This document shows positions 1 to 7,109 of a stretch of 32,610 bases of DNA, one piece after another. This DNA comes from Planctomycetaceae bacterium. GTDB taxonomy: Bacteria > Planctomycetota > Planctomycetia > Pirellulales > Thermoguttaceae. Under the pieces are notes generated by a model that did not search any database, was not told the DNA's origin, and was given only the letters and a program-made list of their open reading frames with translations. The stretch covers positions 1 through 32,610 of the forward strand of contig JAAYAY010000161.1 of the NCBI GenBank assembly GCA_012719125.1. Reading direction: 5' to 3'. The position numbers and the translations under genes were made by a program. Positions within the stretch are counted from its first letter, which is position 1; each line of letters opens with the position of its first letter.

Positions 1-70
1 CGATCCCCCGGCGGAAATCGGCCGGAGCAATGGCCACCAGGATCCGCATCTGGGGTGTGATCTGAATCAT
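1..70 (-). CDS. tnpB: IS66-family accessory protein TnpB (Orf2), N-terminal fragment cut by window edge
   Basis: The minus strand from position 70 reads MIQITPQMRILVAIAPADFR and continues to the window edge. This matches the start of the IS66 Orf2/TnpB family, whose N-terminus carries a hydrophobic strand followed by a D-x-R-x-G motif (here DFRRG). The ATG overlaps the stop of the upstream tnpA reading frame in an ATGA arrangement, the usual coupling between these genes. TnpB is an accessory protein needed for IS66 transposition, but its biochemical role is poorly known. The rest of tnpB and the tnpC transposase would lie to the left, outside the window. Confidence 0.8.
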   Translation of the reverse strand, partial: MIQITPQMRILVAIAPADFRRGI

Positions 71-476
71 GACCAAGCGTCCCAAAAACTGCGGCTCAGC
101 CCGACCAGATCCGGGGTCTCAGTTCCCCTGAGGTGCACCCGCATCTTCGCCCCGCCGACATCTTCCAGTTCCACGAGGCACTCGCCAGAAGGAACCGGAA
201 ACGGACCAACTTGACAAACGCAGTCTCCTCTCCACCCGTCGGTACACTGGTGGAGGTGAAGCCCTCCGCCTGAGCCCGTTTCTTCAGCTCGTAGTAATCA
301 ATCCTCAGCGTCTTGGCGGTCTGGTGAACCCCGTACTTCCCTGCCATCTTGACCGTCGCAGTCCACAACGACTCTGGAATCCGCGTCCGAGCTGTCCGTG
401 TCCGACGCCACCGTTCAAACCGTCGCCGAACGTTCTCCAGAGGGGTAGGTGTCCCGCGTCTCCTGCTCGTGCTCAT
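67..476 (-). pseudogene. tnpA: IS66-family accessory protein TnpA, frameshifted
   Basis: The reading frame from ATG 476 begins MSTSRRRGTPTPLENVRRRF and contains the segment ESLWTATVKMAGKYGVHQTA, typical of the small helix-turn-helix-like first ORF of planctomycete IS66 elements. Near position 190-205 the frame breaks. After that point the family-like C-terminus (GECLVELEDVGGAKMRVHL, then SRSFWDAWS and stop at 67-69) is found in another frame. The shift fits the net loss of one base. An upstream in-frame ATG at 530 exists, but 476 matches the family start. The frameshift probably inactivates the gene. A programmed frameshift is possible but no slippery sequence stands out. Confidence 0.75.
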
Positions 477-561
477 CGGCTGTCCTCCATTATGTATCGT
501 CCCGACAGCCAATGATGCCAAACCCCTCAAAACGATTCGTGCACCCTTGCCGGAAGGACAC

Positions 562-806
562 CATCTTCAGCCGGCCGATCTGTTCGTACAACTCTGCCTC
601 CCGGGCCGCTTCCCGCTTCGCGGGAGTCGGCCCCTCGAAAATCGCGTGGGCACGCTCCTGCAGCGTTCGTTTCCAAGCCTGGATCTGGCTGCTATGCACC
701 GAGAACTGGCTCGACAACTCGCTTACCGTCTTCCGTTCCCGCACCGCCTCCAACGCCACTTTCGCCTCATATCCCGATTCGTGCCTCTTCCGCTTCTTAC
801 CCCCAT
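562..806 (-). pseudogene. IS3-family OrfA transposase subunit, truncated and frameshifted
   Basis: The frame encodes KRKRHESGYEAKVALEAVRE, then a helix-turn-helix region ending in QIQAWKRTL, and a coiled-coil segment (REAAREAELYEQIGRLKM), all characteristic of the IS3 OrfA DNA-binding subunit. The match ends at LKM (562-564), where the family continues into a leucine-zipper Lys-rich end, so the 3' part is missing. A good ribosome-binding site (AGGAGGG) precedes an ATG at 806, but that ATG is in a different frame from the conserved coding sequence, because five bases separate it from the first conserved Lys codon. The gene is therefore damaged at both ends. OrfB is not in the window and could lie beyond the IS66 element. 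Confidence 0.75.
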
Positions 807-910
807 CTTTCCCTCCTGAAAATCGCTCCCGCGCCCTCCCTGACTCAATCCTCTTCGATCGGCAAAACTCTCTCTTCGGCGCTGGTCCAGTTTCTGGGGT
901 CCCCTTCACA
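562..910 (-). mobile_element. IS3-family insertion sequence remnant, left end
   Basis: Upstream of the orfA remnant the minus strand from about 910 begins TG and then contains GGACCCCAGAAACTGGACCA, which resembles the left terminal region of IS3-family elements (TG start, CCCC, then AAACTGGAC). The element lies immediately downstream of the stop of the 925-1383 gene. The right portion is replaced by the IS66 element at about 561. The end assignment comes from pattern resemblance only. Confidence 0.55.
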
Positions 911-924
911 ACGCCCGTCTTCCT

Positions 925-1383
925 TCATCCCTTCGGTTCCGTTGCGGTAGCGCGCTGTTCCAGAAGCTGTTGGCGAATCGCGACTTCCGACGCGTCGTTG
1001 TGAATGGCTTCGCGAACGACCCGGTCGGTGATCTCGTCGAGATACTTCATAAGGATCTCATCGAGCTTGAGAAACTCCGGCCACAGCACTTCGTCGCAAT
1101 ACCGCCGAGTGATTCTGAGCATAACTGTGGTGTATCGTTGGCGGTAGTAGCGATAGGGATCCAACCCGTGCTTCCGCGCCAGGGCAGTAAACAGCTTGCG
1201 CGACCAGTTGTTCTCCAAACTGAATTTCAATTCAACCGGTTGCTCCTTCATCATCTCCTTGAGACGCGCATCGAGCCGCTCCTTGGCAAACCCTGCCGCC
1301 ACACGTTCACCCGGGGTCGTGGCCCCGTTGTAAAGGGCCTCAACGCGGCGCAAGGTATCGATGAGCTTGGCGACTTCGTCCAT
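925..1383 (-). CDS. Conserved hypothetical protein, 152 aa
   Basis: The protein starts MDEVAKLIDTLRRVEALYNG. Its first 45 residues look like the helical, Ala-rich N-terminal region of DUF2786-like proteins. The middle (residues about 55-110) has LENNWSRKLFTALARKHGLD followed by PYRYYRQRYTTVML, a Tyr/Arg-rich motif, and the C-terminus is helical (KYLDEITDRVVREAI). I recall similar proteins in many bacteria but no assigned function. No signal peptide or membrane segment is visible. The start at 1383 is the first ATG of the frame. The stop at 925 lies 14 bp from the inferred end of the IS3 remnant. The gene follows the serine dehydratase on the same strand, separated by a palindromic repeat, so co-transcription is uncertain. 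Confidence 0.75.
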   Translation of the reverse strand: MDEVAKLIDTLRRVEALYNGATTPGERVAAGFAKERLDARLKEMMKEQPVELKFSLENNWSRKLFTALARKHGLDPYRYYRQRYTTVMLRITRRYCDEVLWPEFLKLDEILMKYLDEITDRVVREAIHNDASEVAIRQQLLEQRATATEPKG

Positions 1384-1465
1384 GGATCTCTCGTCTTCTC
1401 TGCAACTGAACTTGAGTTACTACGGTTCTTCGCGGCCTTGATCGTAAGCTCGCCGGTCCAATCGC

Positions 1466-1519
1466 AACCCGAAGCGTAAGCGAGGAGGGCAACATCGTGC
1501 CTCGCTTACGCTTCGGGTT
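1466..1519. repeat. Palindromic intergenic repeat with perfect 20-bp arms
   Basis: Positions 1466-1485 (AACCCGAAGCGTAAGCGAGG) are the exact reverse complement of 1500-1519, with a 14-nt loop. An outer pair of 11-bp arms (GGCCTTGATCG at 1434-1444 and its complement at 1550-1560) brackets it. This is the repeat that yields the NPKRKRG...SLTLR pseudo-peptide seen in many planctomycete ORF predictions. It lies between the serine dehydratase stop and the next gene, where it may end or stabilise transcripts. Confidence 0.85.
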
Positions 1520-1578
1520 ACGAAGATGTGACAGCAACTGGCAAGGTTGCGATCAAGGCCATTATTCGCGGCAAACCT

Positions 1579-3123
1579 TCAGCGCAGTCTTCTCAGTTTC
1601 AACGCCGACGGCGTGGCTGCCAGGCCTCCCAGCGACGTTGCCCGAAGCTCGCAGGGCATCATTTTACCGGCGGCGTAGACGGCGTCGATGGTTTCGTCGA
1701 GCGGAATCGGGTTCTCATATCCGCCGAGGATCAGGTCGGCAACGACGAAGGCCGACGAGGCAGCAATGGCGTTGCGGGTGTGGCAGGGGATCTCGGGAAT
1801 GCCCTGCACGTGGTCGCAGACGGAGCCCATCGTGTTCTGAAGACAGACAGCCGCCGCATCGGCGGCCTGTTGGGCGGTCCCGCCCGCCGCTTCGACCACA
1901 GCCGCCGCCGCCATCGCCCCGGCCGCTCCAATCTCGGCCTGGCAACCCGCCTCTTCGGCAGCAAACGTGGCACGTTGGGCTACGATCATGCCGATCAGCC
2001 CGGCAGCAAACAGGGCGTCGGCGATGGCTCGCTTCGAAACCTGCCGCTCCAGCAGCAGCGTCGCCGTCACCCCGGGCAGCACCCCCGCCGATCCGGCCGC
2101 GGGCGCGGCACAGACCACGCCCATGGAACAGTTGACGTGCATGGCGGCCATCGCCCGAGCGGCCGCTCGCGTGTGCAGCCCGCCGGCGGGCAAACGGTCG
2201 GCCCGGTCTGCCGCCATGATCTTGTGCGCCGATGAGTGGAGCAACTGCATGCTGCCACGCCCCCGCAGCCCTTCTTCCACCGATCCGAACATGATCTCGA
2301 AACGCCGCACCATCTCGACGACCACTTCCTCTTCGCTGATCCCGAACATCTGCGCCTCATACCAGGCCCCCAGCTTGCCGGCCGAGAGGGAACGCTTGCG
2401 GCACACCTGGATCATCTCGGCCGCATCGGCAAAGGCCGGTTGACCTCGCTTGGCGAACATCAGCGGCCGGGCCTGCCAAAGTCGGTGGACTTGCGGATGC
2501 TTCCGCAGGTCGTCGGCCAGCGATTCCGGCAGCGAACCGGTCCGCCGGGCGCCGATCAACGTCCGACCTCCGCGCCGCTCGAGTCGTGGCTCACCCAGCG
2601 TGAACCGATCCGAGCGGATCTGCCGTTCGATCTCCCCTTCGGCTGCCTCCTCCGTTTCGACGAGAACCTCATGGGCGGCCCCCGCCAGCGAAACCGGCCA
2701 GCCTTCGAGCAGGTAGATCTCCACCTGTCCGCCGCCGATCGAATTGCCGAAAACCGTCACTTCCTGCCCGTCCCGGCTCTTCAACCGCATCCGAACCGAA
2801 CCGGGATGATTCGCCTCGGGCAGCTTCTCGGTGACAAACCGGATCGTCGTCTTCTCTTTCCGGGCAATTTCCAGGGCCTGCGCAAACCGTTCGTCGGTCA
2901 GCGGAATCGCCAGTAGTCCCATCGTAAAGGCCCGATCGGCAGCTTGTTCTTGATAGGCTCGCCCGAAGGAACCGTCGGGATCAAAGACAATTTCAGCCTC
3001 GGCGGGCTCGGCACCCAGCAGCGATCGGGCCAGTGCAGCCAGGTGATAAGCCCCGGCCGTGTGCGAACCGGGCCCCCGCATGACAGGCCCGAGAACGTCG
3101 TTGAGAATGCTGATGGGTTTCAC
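1579..3123 (-). CDS. sdaA: L-serine ammonia-lyase (iron-sulfur L-serine dehydratase), single-chain
   Basis: The enzyme deaminates L-serine to pyruvate and ammonia in the cytoplasm using a [4Fe-4S] cluster. The N-terminal beta domain opens with SILNDVLGPVMRGPGSHTAG, the family signature. The alpha domain carries NCSMGVVCAAPAAGSAGVLP, EEAGCQAEIGAAGAM and SVCDHVQGIPEIPCHTRNA. Counting from the chosen start, C394, C436 and C447 have the 42- and 11-residue spacing of the cluster ligands known in the family. Alpha and beta parts are fused in one chain of 514 aa. I chose the GTG at 3123 (VKPISILND) because the family starts there. The ATG at 3186 would add 21 residues encoded by sequence that looks intergenic. 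The gene is divergent from the DUF3604 gene. Confidence 0.9.
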   Translation of the reverse strand: MKPISILNDVLGPVMRGPGSHTAGAYHLAALARSLLGAEPAEAEIVFDPDGSFGRAYQEQAADRAFTMGLLAIPLTDERFAQALEIARKEKTTIRFVTEKLPEANHPGSVRMRLKSRDGQEVTVFGNSIGGGQVEIYLLEGWPVSLAGAAHEVLVETEEAAEGEIERQIRSDRFTLGEPRLERRGGRTLIGARRTGSLPESLADDLRKHPQVHRLWQARPLMFAKRGQPAFADAAEMIQVCRKRSLSAGKLGAWYEAQMFGISEEEVVVEMVRRFEIMFGSVEEGLRGRGSMQLLHSSAHKIMAADRADRLPAGGLHTRAAARAMAAMHVNCSMGVVCAAPAAGSAGVLPGVTATLLLERQVSKRAIADALFAAGLIGMIVAQRATFAAEEAGCQAEIGAAGAMAAAAVVEAAGGTAQQAADAAAVCLQNTMGSVCDHVQGIPEIPCHTRNAIAASSAFVVADLILGGYENPIPLDETIDAVYAAGKMMPCELRATSLGGLAATPSALKLRRLR

Positions 3124-3188
3124 GGGGGGAGCTTTGAGCCTTGAGCAGTGAGCCTGGAAGGGACGGGGGGACATCTGGGGCAACACTT

Positions 3189-3253
3189 CGTTGGAGTACA
3201 GCCTTCAGGCTGCCTTTCTCCCACTTCAACAGGCTGAAACCTGAACTCCAACG
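3189..3253. repeat. Imperfect inverted repeat in the divergent intergenic region
   Basis: Positions 3189-3212 (beginning CGTTGGAGTACAGCCTTCAG) pair with 3230-3253 in inverted orientation at 20 of 24 positions. The left arm itself contains the short palindrome CAGCCTTCAGGCTG. It lies between serine dehydratase and the DUF3604 gene, upstream of both, so it would not be a terminator of either. It resembles the dispersed palindromic repeats of planctomycete genomes. Confidence 0.6.
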
Positions 3254-3382
3254 GTCGCGTTCCCACTGTCTTTCCTGTGTACGGGCTGGAAGCGTATTCG
3301 TCAACACGGTCCGTTGCTTGCCGTGAGAGCACAGATTCGGGAGAATGGGCGGCAGTTCCCCAATACCTCGGAGGTAGTCGCC

Positions 3383-6271
3383 ATGTTTGCCGCGAGCACA
3401 ATCTGGACGCTCGTTCTTTCCCTGACTGCCGCCGTTGCCCTGTCCGCCGAACCGGTCGAGTTGATCACCAACGGCGGATTCGAAGACGGGCTGGCCGGCT
3501 GGAATCCCGACGCCAAGTACGAACTGGCGGAAAAGGGCAACGTCGCACGCACCGGCAAAGCCTGCCTGACCGGCGAAATCACAGGCCAGGACCAACACCT
3601 GACGCTCGCGCGGCGAGTGCCCGTCAAGGCGTCGAATCGCTACGAGTTGACCTTCTGGGCCAAGGCGACCAATAGAACCAAAATCGTCGTGTGGGCGATC
3701 CAGCCGAGCGCCGATCGCAGCGTGCCGCCAGCCAAAGCCCGCAAGATGGTCGCTCCCTTCGAGAACCTACCGGCCCAATGGCGGCGTTTTTCGTGTCCGG
3801 TTCGAGTCGAAGCGGACGGCACCCTCGAACTGCAGATCATCGCCCCCTCCTCCCACGGCGCGCCTCCGGGCCGAATCTGGATCGACGATATCTCGCTGCA
3901 AGAAACCGAGATGCCGCCGTTCGCGTCGATCTCCGGCGGCGAAGGCTTCAACGACGAGGCGGCCCTGGCCGCAACCGACGACGGAACCCTCTACGCCGCC
4001 TACATCTCCTTCGTCGACGGCGCCGACTCGCTCCAAGTCGCCCGATTCCGCACCGCGGGCGACAAGTTCGAGCGGTTCGGCAAGTGGCAGGTCGCCGGCG
4101 GACCCGAAACCTACCTCCTTGGCGCCGCCGCCGTCGGCGCCGGCAATGCCGTCTGGGTGCTCTATGCCTCGGAAGTGAAAAAGAACTGGGACATCTACGC
4201 CGTCCGCTGCGGAACCGAGGGGCCGGAGCAGCCGATCCGCGTGACCAGCGGCCCCGAGGTCGACGTCAAACCGGCCGCCGCGTGGGACGGCGACTCCAAT
4301 CAACTCTGGGTGGCCTGGGAGTCGAACCCCGACGGCGAACGAAGCGTGATGCTGACCTCGGTTGCCGACGGCAAGCCGGCTGCCCCGGAACGCGTGAGCC
4401 AACAAGGATCGCCGAGCTACGCCCCGTCGGTGGCAGTCGCCGAGAGAGTGTACGTGGCCTGGCATTCGTTCCGAAACAACAATTACGACATCTATTTGCG
4501 GACGAAGCACCCCGTCTATTCGCCGACCAGGCAACCCGACGACTTTGTGCGTACAGTTCAAAGTTTCTGGAGTCCCGAACTTCGCGTGACCAAGGCCCCC
4601 ACGATCGATCGCCACGCGAAGCTCTTCCTCCAAGGCGGCAAGCTCTGGCTGCTCTACGAAAACGCTCAGATCGGGTCGGAGAAGAAGGCCTATACGATCG
4701 GAAAAAGCGAGTATCGCCGGCTGTGCCTGGCCACCTTCACCGACGAGCCAGTCACCGTGTCCTCCAAGCCGGAACTGGTGGTCCCCGAGGGGATCCGGCA
4801 GAACTCCCCCCTGGCCGGCAAGACCGAAGCGCCCGACGCCGCCTTCGACGCCATGGGCCGATTGTGGGTCGTCTATCGGCAACCGAACGTCGCCAAGTCG
4901 TGGGACGTCTTCGCCGCCTGCTTCGACGGCCAAAAATGGCAACGCCCCAGGCCCGTCTCGCACCTCAAGGGCATGGACCAGCGGCCTGCCCTGGCCCTGG
5001 CGGGCAGTCGGGCGATCATTGCCTACCAGGCCGACCCGAACCCCGGCAGCTTCAGGAACGACGAGGAAGCCGAAGCGGCCACCAGCGACGTCTACCTGGC
5101 CGGCTTCGACCTGGAAGCCGCACGGCCGGCCGCGCCCATGACGATGGTGCCGATAGCCGAGTCGGAGGAAGCATTCCTGCCGGGCCGGTTGCGAGCGGAA
5201 CTCGGCGAAGACAGGCCCACGCCGAGCATCGACTACCAGGGCAAGAAGCTCAACCTCTACTTCGGCGATCTGCACGAGCACACTGAGATCTCGATCTGCA
5301 ACCGCACGGGCGACCAGACCATCGACGAAAGCTATCAGACCATGCGCGACATCGCCCGCCACGACTTCGCCTGCGTCACCGACCACGGCTACAACCTCTG
5401 CCCGCCCAGTTGGCTCCACACGGCCAAGCTCGCCCGGGTGAACGACGACCCGGGCCGCTTCCTCACCTTCCTGGGCGAAGAGTGGACCTCGACCTTTGAG
5501 GAGTACGATGAAAAGCACCCCTACGGCTTCTACGGGCATCGGAACCTGATCCTCGCCGATTCCTACTTCCCGCGCTGGTGGAACGCCCGCAACCGACAGA
5601 CGCCGGCCGAACTGTGGGAAGACCTGCGTAAACTCAATGCCAACTTCGTCAACATCCCCCACCAACTGGCCGACACGGGCAACGTGCCCACCGACTGGGA
5701 CTTCACCGACGAAGAGGCCCAGCCGGTGGCCGAGATCTTCCAGATCCGCGGCTCCTACGAATACAAGGGCACGCCCCGCGAGGCCGGCCGCACCACGCCC
5801 GAGCCCGGCAGCTTCCTGCAGGACGCTTGGGCCCGGGGAATCGTCATCGGCGTGATTGCCAGCCCCGACCACGGCGGCGGCTACGGCAAGGCCTGCGTGT
5901 TCGCCCCCGAGTTGACCCGCGAGGCCATCCTCGACGGCCTCCGCGCCCGCCGCTGCTACGGCACCACGGCCGCCAAGATCTTCCTCGACGTCCGCGTCGA
6001 CGGACACCTGATGGGCAAGAAGCTCACCAGCCAGCCCGGCAAGTCGGTCGAGGTGACAATCCGCGCCGACTGCCCCGGCGAAATCGACCGCATCGAGGTC
6101 TGCCGCAACAACCAGTTCCTCTACATCAACCGCCCCGAAGGCAAGAAGGCCGACGCGCTGACCTTCACCGACCGCCAGCCGCTGGAAGGCTTTTCGTACT
6201 ACTACGTGCGGGTGATTCAGAAAGACGAGGAGATCGCCTGGACGAGCCCCGTGTGGTTTGGGGCGAAGTGA
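3383..6271 (+). CDS. Secreted DUF3604 protein with N-terminal carbohydrate-binding-like and propeller-like regions
   Basis: The start at 3383 follows a GGAGG site by about 8 nt and gives a signal peptide (MFAASTIWTLVLSLTAAVAL, cleavage near LSA-EP). An upstream in-frame ATG at 3314 lacks this context. Residues about 25-175 resemble a CBM4/9-type jelly roll (NGGFEDGLAGW ... RIWIDDISLQE). Residues about 180-600 contain repeated strands of the type VWVLYAS, LWVAWES and VYVAWHS, suggesting a beta-propeller. Residues about 620-940 are DUF3604, a PHP-like metal-dependent fold. Visible likely metal ligands are H631 and H633 in GDLHEH, D667/H668 in TDHGYN, E699/E700 in GEEWTS, H760 in PHQL and D829/H830 in SPDHGG. 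The substrate is unknown; a hydrolase acting on an extracellular or periplasmic polymer is a reasonable guess. It is 962 aa and followed 17 bp later by a DUF1559 gene. Confidence 0.85.
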   Translation: MFAASTIWTLVLSLTAAVALSAEPVELITNGGFEDGLAGWNPDAKYELAEKGNVARTGKACLTGEITGQDQHLTLARRVPVKASNRYELTFWAKATNRTKIVVWAIQPSADRSVPPAKARKMVAPFENLPAQWRRFSCPVRVEADGTLELQIIAPSSHGAPPGRIWIDDISLQETEMPPFASISGGEGFNDEAALAATDDGTLYAAYISFVDGADSLQVARFRTAGDKFERFGKWQVAGGPETYLLGAAAVGAGNAVWVLYASEVKKNWDIYAVRCGTEGPEQPIRVTSGPEVDVKPAAAWDGDSNQLWVAWESNPDGERSVMLTSVADGKPAAPERVSQQGSPSYAPSVAVAERVYVAWHSFRNNNYDIYLRTKHPVYSPTRQPDDFVRTVQSFWSPELRVTKAPTIDRHAKLFLQGGKLWLLYENAQIGSEKKAYTIGKSEYRRLCLATFTDEPVTVSSKPELVVPEGIRQNSPLAGKTEAPDAAFDAMGRLWVVYRQPNVAKSWDVFAACFDGQKWQRPRPVSHLKGMDQRPALALAGSRAIIAYQADPNPGSFRNDEEAEAATSDVYLAGFDLEAARPAAPMTMVPIAESEEAFLPGRLRAELGEDRPTPSIDYQGKKLNLYFGDLHEHTEISICNRTGDQTIDESYQTMRDIARHDFACVTDHGYNLCPPSWLHTAKLARVNDDPGRFLTFLGEEWTSTFEEYDEKHPYGFYGHRNLILADSYFPRWWNARNRQTPAELWEDLRKLNANFVNIPHQLADTGNVPTDWDFTDEEAQPVAEIFQIRGSYEYKGTPREAGRTTPEPGSFLQDAWARGIVIGVIASPDHGGGYGKACVFAPELTREAILDGLRARRCYGTTAAKIFLDVRVDGHLMGKKLTSQPGKSVEVTIRADCPGEIDRIEVCRNNQFLYINRPEGKKADALTFTDRQPLEGFSYYYVRVIQKDEEIAWTSPVWFGAK

Positions 6272-6288
6272 GGGGGGAGGCCTGAGCT

Positions 6289-7092
6289 ATGAGCTATGGG
6301 CGACCGCCAACGGGCAACCAGGTCAAATCAAGCGAAACGCCCCGGAATGCAGAGGGGAGCCGCAGCCCCTCGATCATGTTTCTTCTGTTCTTGCTGTTCC
6401 TCGCTGTGATGGGGGGCTATCTACTTCTGCCCCAATGTATTGAGTATCGATCAGACAACAACAACATGCGGTGCAAGAACAACCTGAAGCAACTCATGCT
6501 AGCCCTGCACAATTACCACGACACCTACAAGTGCTTTCCGCCGGCCTACCTGCCCGATGAAGAAGGCCGCCCATTGCATAGCTGGCGGACACTGGTCCTC
6601 CCCTTCCTCGAACAGGCGGATCTGTACGAGCAATACCGTTTCGACGAGCCCTGGAACGGACCGAACAACAGCCAACTCGCCGCCCGCATCCCCAACGTGC
6701 TGCAATGCCCTTCCGAGCCCAACGACTACACCAACTACCTGCTCATCACCGGGCCCGAAACCGCCTGGGGCGAAGGTCTGGCTCCGACGTTTGCTGATTT
6801 CAAAGACGGAACTTCCAACACAATCGTACTGGTGGAAGTCGCCGATTCTGGTATCCAATGGATGGAACCTCGCGACCTGACACTCGAGCAGGCGGCACGC
6901 GGCGTGAATTCACAGCTAGGCCTGTGCTTTTCGGCGCCACATCCGTTGCCCGGCAGGAAAACAGAGAAGCCCGAGTCGGCCAACGTCGCCTTCGCCGACG
7001 GATCGGTGACCAATCTGAAGAACGACTTTCCACTCGCGGAACTCAGAAAACGCTTGACCCACCAGGGCGGAGAGAAGGTGAAGCGTCGGTAA
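6289..7092 (+). CDS. DUF1559 domain membrane protein (first of a tandem pair)
   Basis: DUF1559 proteins are a large planctomycete family, generally viewed as pseudopilin-like envelope proteins of unknown role. This 267-aa copy has one hydrophobic segment (residues about 29-47, IMFLLFLLFLAVMGGYLLL). The family core follows: CKNNLKQLMLALHNYHDTYK, CFPPAYL, HSWRTLVLPFLEQ, FDEPWNGPNN, then DGTSNTI and the C-terminal AFADGSVTNLK. The classical prepilin motif (Gly-Phe-Thr-Leu-x-Glu) is absent. A GGGAGG site lies about 8 nt before the ATG. It sits 17 bp after the DUF3604 gene and 17 bp before its paralogue, so the three are probably one transcript. The last 100 bp are almost identical to the end of the next gene. 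Confidence 0.88.
   Translation: MSYGRPPTGNQVKSSETPRNAEGSRSPSIMFLLFLLFLAVMGGYLLLPQCIEYRSDNNNMRCKNNLKQLMLALHNYHDTYKCFPPAYLPDEEGRPLHSWRTLVLPFLEQADLYEQYRFDEPWNGPNNSQLAARIPNVLQCPSEPNDYTNYLLITGPETAWGEGLAPTFADFKDGTSNTIVLVEVADSGIQWMEPRDLTLEQAARGVNSQLGLCFSAPHPLPGRKTEKPESANVAFADGSVTNLKNDFPLAELRKRLTHQGGEKVKRR
6979..7079 (+). repeat. Near-identical 101-bp segment shared with 7926-8026
   Basis: The 3' ends of the two DUF1559 genes match at 99 of 101 positions by eye (differences are one T/C and one G/T). Upstream parts of the two genes have diverged much more, so this block reflects a recent duplication or gene conversion confined to the 3' end. Confidence 0.85.
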
Positions 7093-7109
7093 TCGTGAGC
7101 GAGTGAACC

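Larger units (their letters stand above)
1..561 (-). mobile_element. IS66-family insertion sequence, left end (partial)
   Basis: The element contains tnpA and the beginning of tnpB in standard order on the minus strand. Its left end is placed at about 561, where the reading frame of the IS3-type orfA stops matching its family. This leaves 85 bp of leader before tnpA, normal for an IS66 left end. The right end, tnpC and the target duplication are outside the window, so the boundary is inferred from the disrupted gene and not from matched terminal repeats. Confidence 0.6.

Noticed and set aside
1340-1537. 65-aa frame with the NPKRKRG peptide
   Set aside because: The peptide is the translation of the palindromic repeat at 1466-1519, not a gene.
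3767-6007. 746-codon minus-strand frame opposite the DUF3604 gene
   Set aside because: Low-complexity Gly/Val-rich antisense product with no motif, while the plus frame has a signal peptide and metal-site motifs.
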